Shown: positions 32,826 through 40,721 of the stretch, piece by piece
Layout: every line of letters starts with the position of its first letter
Position numbering within the stretch: position 1 is the first letter of the stretch
Source of the DNA: DATLSM01 sp049585815
GTDB lineage: Bacteria; Actinomycetota; Thermoleophilia; Solirubrobacterales; 70-9
Assembly (NCBI GenBank): GCA_049585815.1
Contig: JBAVAR010000155.1
Coordinates: forward strand, 1-64,000
Length of the DNA: 64,000 nucleotides
Direction of reading: 5' to 3'
Position numbers and translations under genes: made by a program
The notes under the pieces: model-generated
Told to the model about the DNA's origin: nothing
The model's input: only the letters and a program-made list of their open reading frames with translations
Database searches by the model: none

Positions 32826-33794
32826 ATGGCCGCCACGATCGCTTCCGGGCCCCGCAAGGTCCTGCTCGCCGCCCCGCGCGGCTACTGTGCGGGCGTTGAT
32901 CGCGCCGTGCAGACGGTCGAGCGGGCCCTCGACCTCTACGGCGCTCCGGTCTACGTTCGCAAAGAGATCGTCCACAACAAGCATGTGGTCGAGGAGCTGG
33001 CCGAGCGCGGCGCAATCTTTGTCGAGGAGGAGAGCGAGGTGCCGGAGGGAGAAATGGTCGTGTTCTCGGCTCACGGCGTCGCCCCCGCCGTGCATGACAA
33101 CGCAGCCGCTCGACGCCTGCGCACGATCGATGCCACCTGTCCGCTGGTCACCAAGGTCCACGTCGAGGCGCGCCGCTTCGCCGCCCAGGGCTACACGATC
33201 GTGATGATCGGCCACGAGGGTCACGAGGAGGTGGAGGGGACGACCGGCGAGGCGCCGCAGAGCATCGTTTTGGTGCAGACCGTCGAGGAGGTAGCCGACC
33301 TCGAGGTGGCTGATCCAGAGCGCGTCGCCTTCATCACCCAGACGACCCTCTCGGTCGATGAGACCGCCGAGATCATCGCTGCTCTGCGCGCTCGATTTCC
33401 CGCGATCGTCAGCTCCAAGTCAGACGACATCTGTTATGCGACGACCAATCGCCAGATCGCGGTCAAGCAGCTGGCAAGCGAGTGCGAGCTGGTCCTGGTG
33501 ATCGGTTCCACCAACTCCTCCAACTCCAACCGCCTGGTCGAGGTCGCGCGCGAGCACGGCGCCGCCTCGCATCTGATCGACAATCACGACCAAGTCGAGG
33601 AGGAATGGCTTGAGGGAGTTGAGACTGTCGGCATCACCTCCGGCGCCAGCGCCCCGGAGGAGCTGGTTGAGCGCCTTGTCGCATTCTTCCGCGATCGCGG
33701 TGCGGGTGAGGTGGCGGAGCTGCGGACCGTCCACGAGGATGTCCGCTTCATGCTCCCCAAAGAGATCCGCGAGGAGCTTGCCTCGCGAAGCTGA
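32826..33794 (+). CDS. ispH: 4-hydroxy-3-methylbut-2-enyl diphosphate reductase
   Basis: The 322-residue protein is IspH, the last enzyme of the MEP isoprenoid pathway, making IPP and DMAPP. The three cluster-binding Cys are Cys21 (RGYCAGV), Cys105 (DATCPLV) and Cys203 (DDICYATTNRQ). The TxE-type region around SSNSNRL and the active-site HGV and GHEGHEE segments are present. It needs a 4Fe-4S cluster, for which the SUF genes are ~7-14 kb away. The ATG at 32826 gives a usual length. Confidence 0.96.
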   Translation: MAATIASGPRKVLLAAPRGYCAGVDRAVQTVERALDLYGAPVYVRKEIVHNKHVVEELAERGAIFVEEESEVPEGEMVVFSAHGVAPAVHDNAAARRLRTIDATCPLVTKVHVEARRFAAQGYTIVMIGHEGHEEVEGTTGEAPQSIVLVQTVEEVADLEVADPERVAFITQTTLSVDETAEIIAALRARFPAIVSSKSDDICYATTNRQIAVKQLASECELVLVIGSTNSSNSNRLVEVAREHGAASHLIDNHDQVEEEWLEGVETVGITSGASAPEELVERLVAFFRDRGAGEVAELRTVHEDVRFMLPKEIREELASRS

Positions 33795-34317
33795 GTTTCG
33801 CTCCTGCCAGGGCTCGCCTTTGAACCGGGGAGCGGAGGTGGTGCCCCGCCTCGGACGCTTTGCCGCGGCCTCCCCAGCGCAGCGCGAATCGGCTCCGCTG
33901 GCTCGCCGTGGTTGGGGGAAGTCTCGGCTGTGCGCCAGGCCGCGGGTCCTCGCGGGGGGAAGGCAAAAATGAGCACGCCGGCCCGCTGGGGACTCCTCCA
34001 ACCCGTAGTGCGGTTGGAGGTCGAGCCAGCGCCTCCCGCTGCCGAGCCCGTCGCTCACCCCGCTGCCCGCCGGATACCGGCGTCCGGGTCCGCCCGTCTG
34101 CCTGATGAGGCTGAGCTGGCCAGCGGGCGGCCAAACCGACCAGAGCACTTCGGCCGTGTTTGGCAGGGGATCCGGGCAGCAACGGAGAGACCGAACTTGC
34201 TGAAGAAATAGCGGCGAGGGCTCGCAACATTTGGCGAGGAATGTGTTTAGCGCTCTTAGAAGCTAGTCTCATCTGCCCGCCGGTATTGAGAGCCGGAAAT
34301 CAGAACTATCAGGGGGA
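33795..34317. other. non-coding gap with a strong hairpin
   Basis: There are 523 bases between ispH and the IPT-PASTA gene. A perfect 9+8+9 inverted repeat (CCTCCAACC at 33995-34003, GGTTGGAGG at 34012-34020) could terminate ispH transcription or belong to a small RNA. Open frames in the gap have poor codon use. A CTGATGAG hammerhead-like string at about 34101 lacks the partner GAAA core. Confidence 0.45.
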
Positions 34318-35355
34318 ATGTCGATGGCGCCTCGAGCCAATCCAAGTGCTGGTTTCAGCAGGAGAAGCTGCGCGCATTGGTTGGCTCCCGTGGCCCTGGC
34401 CGCAGCCGGCGCGCTGGCGCTCCTGGTCAGCGCAAGCGCGCAGGCATCGACCCTCACAGTCGGCAGCGTTCTGCCCCCGGTCACCACCTCCAAGCCGTTC
34501 AAAGAAGTGATGACGCTCTTCAATACCACCTTGCCGGAGAAGGGCGCCAACCTCACCTCGCCGGTCAGCGGCGCGATCGTCCGCTGGCGCCTCCAGGGTG
34601 CTTCCGGTGGGCCCTTCTACCTGCGGGTCCTGCGCCCCAACGGCTCCGGTGCCTATACGGCAGAAGGGACCAGCGGCGCCGCCACGGTGTCCGGTACCGG
34701 GCTGCAGACCTTCACCGCGAATCTGCCAATCAAAGCTGGAGACCTGATCGGTGTGGATCCGACCAGCGCCACCGACGAAATTGGATTCGCGACGGTTGGC
34801 GGGTCTGCCTACGCCTCGATCTTCCCAACTCCGTTCGACGGCGCCACCGTGCCGCCTCGGCCGACTCAGTCCGGTGAAGAGATCGAGCTCAGTGCCGAAG
34901 TCGAGCCGGCCCCCACGATCTCCTCGGTTGCTCCCAGCGCCGGCTCGATCGCCGGGGGCACGACGGTTACGATCAGCGGCACGAATTTCACCGCGGCCAA
35001 TGCGGTCAACTTCGGTACCACGCCGGCCTCCAGCTTCACGGTCGAATCGGACTCCAAGATCACCGCGATCGCACCCCCCAGCTCAGTGCCTGGCATGGTG
35101 GATGTGAGCGTGAGTTCCCTCGCCGGAACCAGCCCGGCCGTGAGGGAAGAAGACAAGTTCACCTACACGGCCTGCGTCGTCCCCAGGCTGAAGGGCAGGG
35201 GTTTGATCCCTGCTCGGCGAGCCCTGACTAGGGCCAACTGCAAGCTCGGCAAGGTCACGGGGCATCGGAGGGGGTCTGCCAAGGTGGCAAAGCAGAGCCC
35301 AAACCCCGGCACGATTCTGCCCGCCGGCGCCAAGGTGAACCTGAAGGTCCGCTGA
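34318..35355 (+). CDS. secreted protein with IPT/TIG and PASTA domains
   Basis: The 345-residue protein has a signal peptide (residues 1-45, hydrophobic LAPVALAAAGALALLVSASA, ending AQA). A beta-rich domain follows (residues 46-195). Next is an IPT/TIG Ig-like domain (PTISSVAPSAGSIAGGTTVTISG, TNFTAANAVNFG) and finally a PASTA domain (VPRLKGRGLIPARRAL, CKLGKV, QSPNPGTILPAGAKVNL). PASTA domains usually bind muropeptides on penicillin-binding proteins or kinases; here the domain is on a soluble exported protein. The ATG at 34318 follows AGGGGGA directly. The role is unknown, perhaps wall-associated. Confidence 0.82.
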   Translation: MSMAPRANPSAGFSRRSCAHWLAPVALAAAGALALLVSASAQASTLTVGSVLPPVTTSKPFKEVMTLFNTTLPEKGANLTSPVSGAIVRWRLQGASGGPFYLRVLRPNGSGAYTAEGTSGAATVSGTGLQTFTANLPIKAGDLIGVDPTSATDEIGFATVGGSAYASIFPTPFDGATVPPRPTQSGEEIELSAEVEPAPTISSVAPSAGSIAGGTTVTISGTNFTAANAVNFGTTPASSFTVESDSKITAIAPPSSVPGMVDVSVSSLAGTSPAVREEDKFTYTACVVPRLKGRGLIPARRALTRANCKLGKVTGHRRGSAKVAKQSPNPGTILPAGAKVNLKVR

Positions 35356-35376
35356 TGCGGGCGGCCGCGTGGCTTC

Positions 35377-35393
35377 GGGTGCGGGCCGCACCC
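35377..35393 (+). terminator. hairpin after the IPT-PASTA gene
   Basis: GGGTGCGG-G-CCGCACCC is a perfect inverted repeat with 8-base arms, 21 bases after the stop codon. No T-run follows. Confidence 0.45.
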
Positions 35394-35434
35394 TGATCGG
35401 TGTTTGGCCGTAGCTCCTCAGCGGGTCCCCATCG

Positions 35435-36250
35435 GTGGGATACGAACACAGGTCAGAGATTGAGGTCGAAGGACGGCGGCTGGCTTGGCGGTCGGTTGGG
35501 CGCGGGCCGCGGCTGCTGCTCCTCAACGGCTACGCGGCGAGCAGCGAGGACTGGGACCGCGGCTTCCTGACCAAGCTCGGTCGCTCCTTTGAGGTGATCT
35601 GCCCCGACAATCGCGGCATCGGTGCATCGGAGTTGGGGGAGGGGAAACTCACGATCGAGGGAATGGCAGCCGACTTTGAGGTTCTGCTCGACTCCCTCGG
35701 CGTCGAGCGGACAGCGGTCGCCGGATGGTCGATGGGCGACTTCATCGCCCAGCGCCTCGCCGCGCGCTCGCCAGCGCGGATCACGGCACTGGCCCTGCTC
35801 TCCACCGACCCGGGAGGGCAGCGGGCCGTTCTGGCCGAGCCCGCAGTCTGGGCTGCGCTGACCGACCACACCGGTTCGCCCCGGCTGCAGGCTTGGCGGT
35901 TGATCTCCCTGCTTTTTCCCCCGCAGGTGGCGGAGGACATCTTCCGGCGCTTCGGCGATCTGGTGGCGGCGGCTAGAGCGGCGCTATCGCCCGAGTCCCT
36001 GTGCGCGCAGGAGCGTGCGATGGCGGCGTGGCACGCCGAGGAGCAGCCTCGGCTCGAGCAGTCCGCGAGCCCGCCGGCGCTGATCGCTCACGGCGGCGCC
36101 GACGTAGTCATCCCTGTCGCCAATGCCAGGGCATTGATGGCCACCCGGTCCGCCAGCCGGGTCGAGCTCTTTGAGGGTTGCGGGCACGCCTTCATCGCCC
36201 AGGAGTCGGAGCGTGCCGCCGACCTGCTCGGCTCCTTTCTGGCCGCCTGA
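35435..36250 (+). CDS. alpha/beta-hydrolase
   Basis: The 271-residue protein has the nucleophile elbow G-W-S-M-G, acid in GGADVVIP and catalytic His in GCGHAFI. The oxyanion segment is LLLNGYAAS and a DNRGIGAS strand follows. Without an identifiable substrate pocket it could be an esterase, lipase-like or haloperoxidase-like enzyme. The GTG start at 35435 has no ribosome site. It is cytoplasmic, downstream of a hairpin and upstream of the pilin-like gene. Confidence 0.85.
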   Translation: MGYEHRSEIEVEGRRLAWRSVGRGPRLLLLNGYAASSEDWDRGFLTKLGRSFEVICPDNRGIGASELGEGKLTIEGMAADFEVLLDSLGVERTAVAGWSMGDFIAQRLAARSPARITALALLSTDPGGQRAVLAEPAVWAALTDHTGSPRLQAWRLISLLFPPQVAEDIFRRFGDLVAAARAALSPESLCAQERAMAAWHAEEQPRLEQSASPPALIAHGGADVVIPVANARALMATRSASRVELFEGCGHAFIAQESERAADLLGSFLAA

Positions 36251-36338
36251 ACGAGCGCTCCCACGCGGCGCCGCCCCCAGTGCGCGCCAGTTCGAGACCA
36301 GCCCTAAAGCCGTCGTGCCCTCGGTCGATCACGGGTTC

Positions 36339-36803
36339 GTGAGGGGTTGGAAGACATTGGCCACGCCGAGCGCTACGGCGAGTCAGGGCGAAGCGGGATT
36401 CACCCTGATCGAGCTGCTGGTCGTGATGCTCATCCTCGGCATCCTCGCCGCATTCGCGTTGCCGGCCTTCTTTAATCAGACCGAAAAGGCGGATGACGCC
36501 GCGGCGAAGGAGGCCGCGCATACGGTCGAGGTTGCGGTTGAGACCTGCGCTACGGAAAACGGAGGCACCTACACCAACTGTAAGAAAGGGGCGACGCTTG
36601 AACAGATCGAGCCGAGCCTCAGCAGTGGGCCGGCCTTCAAGGTGAGTGCACCGGCAAAAGGTGGGTACACGATCATCGTCACCGCGGAAAAGACAGAACA
36701 CAAATTTGAAATCATGCGTGATGCTGAAGGCCAACTTGAATTCACATGTTCACCCAAAGCCAAGGGCGGCTGTCCCGCCAGCAAAAACTGGAAAAGCGGC
36801 TAA
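36339..36803 (+). CDS. type IV pilin-like / pseudopilin protein
   Basis: The protein, of about 154 residues, has a class III signal: leader ending Q-G-E-A-G, then FTLIELLVVMLILGILAAFALPAF. Cleavage by a prepilin peptidase would fall between Gly and Phe, and Glu at +5 is present. The C-terminal head has two Cys pairs (ETCATENGGTYTNCKKG, CSPKAKGGCPASK) that could close a D-loop. No pilin assembly genes (pilB, pilC, pilD) are in the window. GTG 36339 is one of several possible starts (GTG 36315, TTG 36357). Confidence 0.85.
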   Translation: MRGWKTLATPSATASQGEAGFTLIELLVVMLILGILAAFALPAFFNQTEKADDAAAKEAAHTVEVAVETCATENGGTYTNCKKGATLEQIEPSLSSGPAFKVSAPAKGGYTIIVTAEKTEHKFEIMRDAEGQLEFTCSPKAKGGCPASKNWKSG

Positions 36804-36840
36804 ATCGTTTGCTGCGCTGAACTCCCGCCCCGGCGGATCG

Positions 36841-36846
36841 TAGACT
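36841..36846 (+). promoter_or_regulatory. -10-like box for the propeller-sulfatase operon
   Basis: TAGACT lies 7 bases before the ATG at 36854. A CTGAAC hexamer at 36817-36822 is a possible -35 at 18 bases. There is no ribosome site. Confidence 0.48.
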
Positions 36847-36853
36847 GGCTCGC

Positions 36854-38272
36854 ATGCCAAAAGGACGCCGCTTCGCGAGCGCCGCCATCGGCACCGGCGT
36901 TGCCCTCGCACTGGCGTTGCCGACCTGCGCGCTTGCCTCGCCCGCCCTGCGTGGCTCGACGCCGCGCGGTGGGTTGGCGCAGCTTTCGGGTCCAAGTGGT
37001 TGCCTCGTCGCCAGCTCAAGGCCTCTTGCGGGCTGCGGCAGGGCCCGCGCCCTCGAAGGGCCCGGTCCGTTCATGGGCTCGCGGGCGATTGCGCTCAGCC
37101 CGGACGGCAGGAACGTCTACGTTGCCTCCTCGAAAAGCGACGCGATCGCAATCTTCGCGCGCAACCAGAGAACCGGTGTCTTGACCCAGCCGACCGGCGC
37201 CAAAGGCTGCATCGCAGCCACCGGCGCCGGTGGCTGCGGGCCCGCCGTCGGCCTCAACGGGCCGAACTCGGTCGCCGTCAGCGCCGATGGTCGCAGCGTC
37301 TATGCGACCTCGCGCGAGAGCAGCTCGATTTCAAGCTTCCTCCGCAACCCCAAGACCGGCGCCTTGCGCCAGCTTCCGCCCCCAGGCGCCGGCTGCATCT
37401 CGACCCTGCCGACCCCCGGCTGCACGCAGGGCCGAGCGCTGCAAGGTGCTGATGTGGTCGTGGTCAGCCCTGACGGCAGGAATGTCTATGCGGGCTCCTT
37501 CTTCGGCAATGCGGTCGCAGTCTTCGCCCGCAACCCCAAAACGGGCGCCCTCTCTCAGGCGAGCGGCAGCGCTGGCTGCATCGCCGAATCAAGCTCGAGC
37601 GGATGCTCGCCCGGCCTCGCCCTCGGGGCGGTCGAGGGCCTGGCCGTCAGTCGCGACGGGTCGAACGTTTACGCCGCCTCCGCGCTCTCAAACGCGCTCG
37701 TCGTTTTGACGCGCAACGCCTCGACCGGGGCCCTGACCCAGGCCACCGAAGGCGCCGGCTGTATCGTCGACAGCGCCCTCGCCGGCTGTGCCACTGGGGT
37801 CGAGCTGAGCGGAGCCAACGCGGTCGCGACCAGCCCCGGAAATGACGTTGTGTACGTGACCTCCCTGTTCAGTAACAGCCTCACGACGTTCGGACCCACG
37901 AGCTCATCGGTGGGTCTCAGGCAAAAGGAAGGAACGGCCGGGTGCCTGGTCTGGCTGCGCGCAGTTGGCTGCTCCTTCGGGCAGGCGATGAGCGCCCCGG
38001 AGGGTCTCGCGGTCTCCCCAGATGGCTCCAACGTCTACGTCGCCGCCTTCCTCAACGGTGCGATCGACGTACTCAATCGCAACCGGGAATCCGGCTCGGT
38101 CGCCCAGAAGCCCGGCAAGGCTGGCTGTCTCGCGCTGAAGTCAGTTCCGAACTGCACCCGTGCTCGGGCCCTGCGGGGGGTGAGCTCGATCGCGCTCAGT
38201 CCCGACGGGCGCTATCTCTACTCGACCTCGTTCGCCAGCAATGCCGTCGACATCTTCAGGAGGAGCAAATGA
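36854..38272 (+). CDS. secreted disulfide-rich beta-propeller (YncE/lactonase-like)
   Basis: The 472-residue protein has a signal peptide (residues 1-28, cleavage after ALA). Repeats of ~60-65 residues follow, each with a propeller strand (AIALSPDGRNVYVAS, SVAVSADGRSVYATS, VVVVSPDGRNVYAGS, IALSPDGRYLYSTS), the segment FARNPKTGALSQ and two Cys (AGCI...GCSPG). About six blades are visible, closed by a final strand. The Cys pairs probably staple each blade. YncE/lactonase-type propellers bind or process small molecules, but no active site is evident. It is exported. Its stop overlaps the sulfatase start (ATGA), so the two are co-translated. Confidence 0.85.
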   Translation: MPKGRRFASAAIGTGVALALALPTCALASPALRGSTPRGGLAQLSGPSGCLVASSRPLAGCGRARALEGPGPFMGSRAIALSPDGRNVYVASSKSDAIAIFARNQRTGVLTQPTGAKGCIAATGAGGCGPAVGLNGPNSVAVSADGRSVYATSRESSSISSFLRNPKTGALRQLPPPGAGCISTLPTPGCTQGRALQGADVVVVSPDGRNVYAGSFFGNAVAVFARNPKTGALSQASGSAGCIAESSSSGCSPGLALGAVEGLAVSRDGSNVYAASALSNALVVLTRNASTGALTQATEGAGCIVDSALAGCATGVELSGANAVATSPGNDVVYVTSLFSNSLTTFGPTSSSVGLRQKEGTAGCLVWLRAVGCSFGQAMSAPEGLAVSPDGSNVYVAAFLNGAIDVLNRNRESGSVAQKPGKAGCLALKSVPNCTRARALRGVSSIALSPDGRYLYSTSFASNAVDIFRRSK

Positions 38273-39864
38273 GCCAAACCGACAATGACGAAGGTGGCCT
38301 CACCCGCAAGGAGCTGATCGGGTCTGGAGCGAGCGTCGCAGCCGCCGCCCTGCTGGCCCAGGGCGGCGGCGTCGAACGGGCGCTCGCCGCCACGAAAGGC
38401 AAGCGCCGCGACGTTGCCGGGATGAACGTCATCCTCTTTCTCACCGACCAAGAGCGGGCAATACAGCACTTCCCCCCCGACTGGTTGCGGAAGAACCTGC
38501 CGGGGATGAGGCGACTCCGCCGCCACGGGCTCAGCTTCGAACGCGCCTTCACCAACGCCTGCATGTGCTCGCCCGCGCGCTCGACCCTGATGAGCGGTTA
38601 TTTCCCCGCCCAGCACGGGGTCAAATACACGCTCGAGGAAAACATGCCGGCCTCGGAATTCCCGCAGGTAGAACTGCCGACCGAACTCGAGAATCTCGCC
38701 ACAGTGATGAAGGCCGCCGGCTACAACGTCATCTACAAGGGCAAGTGGCACTGCTCCAAGCCCGCCACTCCCGAACACGCGGTTCCGGCCGACCTCGAAA
38801 AGTACGGCTTCAAGCGCTGGAACCCGCCCGACGCGGGAGCAAACCAGACCGTGCCCGAGGCGGGCGGAGGTTTCGTCGACAACGATGGCCGCTTTGTCGA
38901 TTCCGAGGGCGAAGGGGCGAGCGAAGGAACGCTCGAGTATCTGGACTCCCACGCGGCCGATGAACAGCCCTTCTTCATGGTGGTTTCACTTGTCAACCCC
39001 CATGACGTCCTCTTCTATCCGAGCAGGACCTTCGAGGAAGCCGGCTACGACGACTCCTGGCTATCGGGGAGCGTTGGCGCACCGGAGACAAATGAAGAAG
39101 ACCTCTCGACCAAGCCCACCGTGCAGGAAGAATTCCTCAAGATCTTCAACCTCACCGGGAAGCCGAGAACTGAGGCACAGAAGCGCAGCTACCTGAACTT
39201 CTATGGCAACCTGATGCGCTCCTCCGATAGCTACTTGGTCAACGTCCTTGACAAGCTGGAAGAGACCGGTCTCCTCGACGACACGTTGATCGTACGCACC
39301 GCCGACCACGGCGAGATGGGCCTGGCCCATGGGGGCCTGCGACAGAAGAACTTCAACTTCTATGAGGAGGCGATCCGGGTGCCGCTCGTCTACTCGAATC
39401 CGAAACTCTTCCCGCAGCCCGCCCAGACCGATGCGCTCGTCTCCCATGTCGACTTTCTTCCGACGCTGGCGAGCCTGGCGGGGACACCGAAGAGCGCCCG
39501 CGCCGACTGGCAGGGAGTCGATTACTCGAGACTCGTCCTCAATCCCTCCTCGAACCGCTCGACCCAGGACTACGTCGTCTTCACCTACGACGACTTCCAA
39601 TCAGGGCAGAACAGCCCCCCCTATCCGAAACCACCGAATCACATCGTCAGCATCCGCGAAGGCCGTTGGAAGCTGGCCAAGTATCACGACGTCGAACACA
39701 AGAAGCGCCCGCAGTGGGAGCTGTATGACCTGCAGAGCGATCCACTGGAGAAGGTGAACCTTGCCTTCGCTGGCCATAGGCGCACTCCACACCAGGACGC
39801 GGAATTCAAACGCCTCAAACGGAAGCTCGCCCGGGTCGAAAAGACCCGACTGCAGCCGCTCTAG
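38269..39864 (+). CDS. exported type I sulfatase
   Basis: The 531-residue protein is of the alkaline-phosphatase superfamily. The formylglycine precursor motif is C100-S-P-A-R104, and the metal sites appear in VILFLTD, TADHGEMGLAHGG and KGKWH. It removes sulfate esters from an unknown substrate. The N-terminus (LTRKELIGSGASVAAAALLA) looks like a Tat signal with an Arg-Lys pair in place of the twin Arg. AGGAGG precedes the ATG. Formylglycine formation requires an FGE, not seen here. Its co-translation with a propeller protein suggests a joint role outside the cell. Confidence 0.9.
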   Translation: MSQTDNDEGGLTRKELIGSGASVAAAALLAQGGGVERALAATKGKRRDVAGMNVILFLTDQERAIQHFPPDWLRKNLPGMRRLRRHGLSFERAFTNACMCSPARSTLMSGYFPAQHGVKYTLEENMPASEFPQVELPTELENLATVMKAAGYNVIYKGKWHCSKPATPEHAVPADLEKYGFKRWNPPDAGANQTVPEAGGGFVDNDGRFVDSEGEGASEGTLEYLDSHAADEQPFFMVVSLVNPHDVLFYPSRTFEEAGYDDSWLSGSVGAPETNEEDLSTKPTVQEEFLKIFNLTGKPRTEAQKRSYLNFYGNLMRSSDSYLVNVLDKLEETGLLDDTLIVRTADHGEMGLAHGGLRQKNFNFYEEAIRVPLVYSNPKLFPQPAQTDALVSHVDFLPTLASLAGTPKSARADWQGVDYSRLVLNPSSNRSTQDYVVFTYDDFQSGQNSPPYPKPPNHIVSIREGRWKLAKYHDVEHKKRPQWELYDLQSDPLEKVNLAFAGHRRTPHQDAEFKRLKRKLARVEKTRLQPL

Positions 39865-39886
39865 CGCTGGGCGGCGGTTTTCGAGT

Positions 39887-40714
39887 TCACCCCTCGGGCA
39901 CGCCTGCGGCGAATCCGATCGACCAAATCCGAACCCCCGGGGTGGGGCGAAGGAGGAGAGCGTGTCGCTGGTGGTGCAGGTGCTCGGCGATTGGATAGAG
40001 CGCCGGTCCCTCGACCTCGATCCTGGCGCTGCTCACTCCATCCAGCTCGACCGCGATCGCACCGTCTCCCTCGAGCGTCGCGTAGGCACCGCCAGATTCG
40101 TAGTCGACCGCCAACTCCTCACCGTCCTCGCCCGCGGTCCACGGCCGCTGCCACGAGCCTCCGGGGAAGATCTCCGGAGTGGGGGGGAGGACGCGAACGC
40201 CCGGTCCATCGGTGGGGCGCCGGGGAGCCAATGGCGACGGCAGCTCGCGCAGGGCATCAATCTCGCGCAGCTCGGCCTGGATTGCCTCCTCGGTTGCCAT
40301 GTATTCGCCCTCGCCGAAGTGAAACCAAGAGAGGGCGCCGCCGACGCTCCAAAGGAAGAGACTCGGCCAGCCCTTGCAACCGTAGGCGTGCCAAAGCTCA
40401 CGCTCGGCGTCGATCGCCACCGGGAAGCAGACGCCGAGGCGCCGCAGACCGACTGCGACGGCGCCGGGGTCAGCGCCGAACGGGAAACGATGGGCCTGCA
40501 CGCCGATCGTGCTGAGGCCAAGGTCGCGGTAGCGTCGGTCCCACTCGGCCAGATATGGCATCGTTCGCACGCTGTTTAGCTGGGAGAAGTCGATGAAGTG
40601 AACGAGCGCCGGGCCCGCTGCGGTTAGCGCCGGCATTGACTCCGCCCGCGCGCCCACCCACTCGACCCCCTCCGGCAGATCCGGCGCGGCGATATTGTCC
40701 CGTTCTGGGCGCAC
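39887..40714 (-). CDS. thioredoxin-fold protein lacking CxxC, downstream of sufD
   Basis: The 275-residue protein resembles the TlpA/DipZ C-terminal thioredoxin fold: FIDFSQLNSVRTMPYLAEW matches the place where relatives have a C-x2-C, here Gln and Ser. The rest (STIGVQAHRFPF, LGVCFPVAIDAERELWHAYGCKGWPSLFLW) fits the fold. A C-terminal beta domain (GAYATLEGDGAIAVELDG) follows, as in DipZ relatives. Redox activity at the canonical site is therefore not expected. It starts (GTG 40714) 7 bases after the sufD stop and must be part of the SUF operon. It may be a scaffold or delivery factor; the function is inferred only. Confidence 0.78.
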   Translation of the reverse strand: MRPERDNIAAPDLPEGVEWVGARAESMPALTAAGPALVHFIDFSQLNSVRTMPYLAEWDRRYRDLGLSTIGVQAHRFPFGADPGAVAVGLRRLGVCFPVAIDAERELWHAYGCKGWPSLFLWSVGGALSWFHFGEGEYMATEEAIQAELREIDALRELPSPLAPRRPTDGPGVRVLPPTPEIFPGGSWQRPWTAGEDGEELAVDYESGGAYATLEGDGAIAVELDGVSSARIEVEGPALYPIAEHLHHQRHALLLRPTPGVRIWSIGFAAGVPEG

Positions 40715-40721
40715 CCGCGGG

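Noticed and set aside
34095..34135. CTGATGAG, the first core box of a hammerhead ribozyme
   Set aside because: No matching GAAA core or stem arrangement could be found nearby, so it is probably chance.
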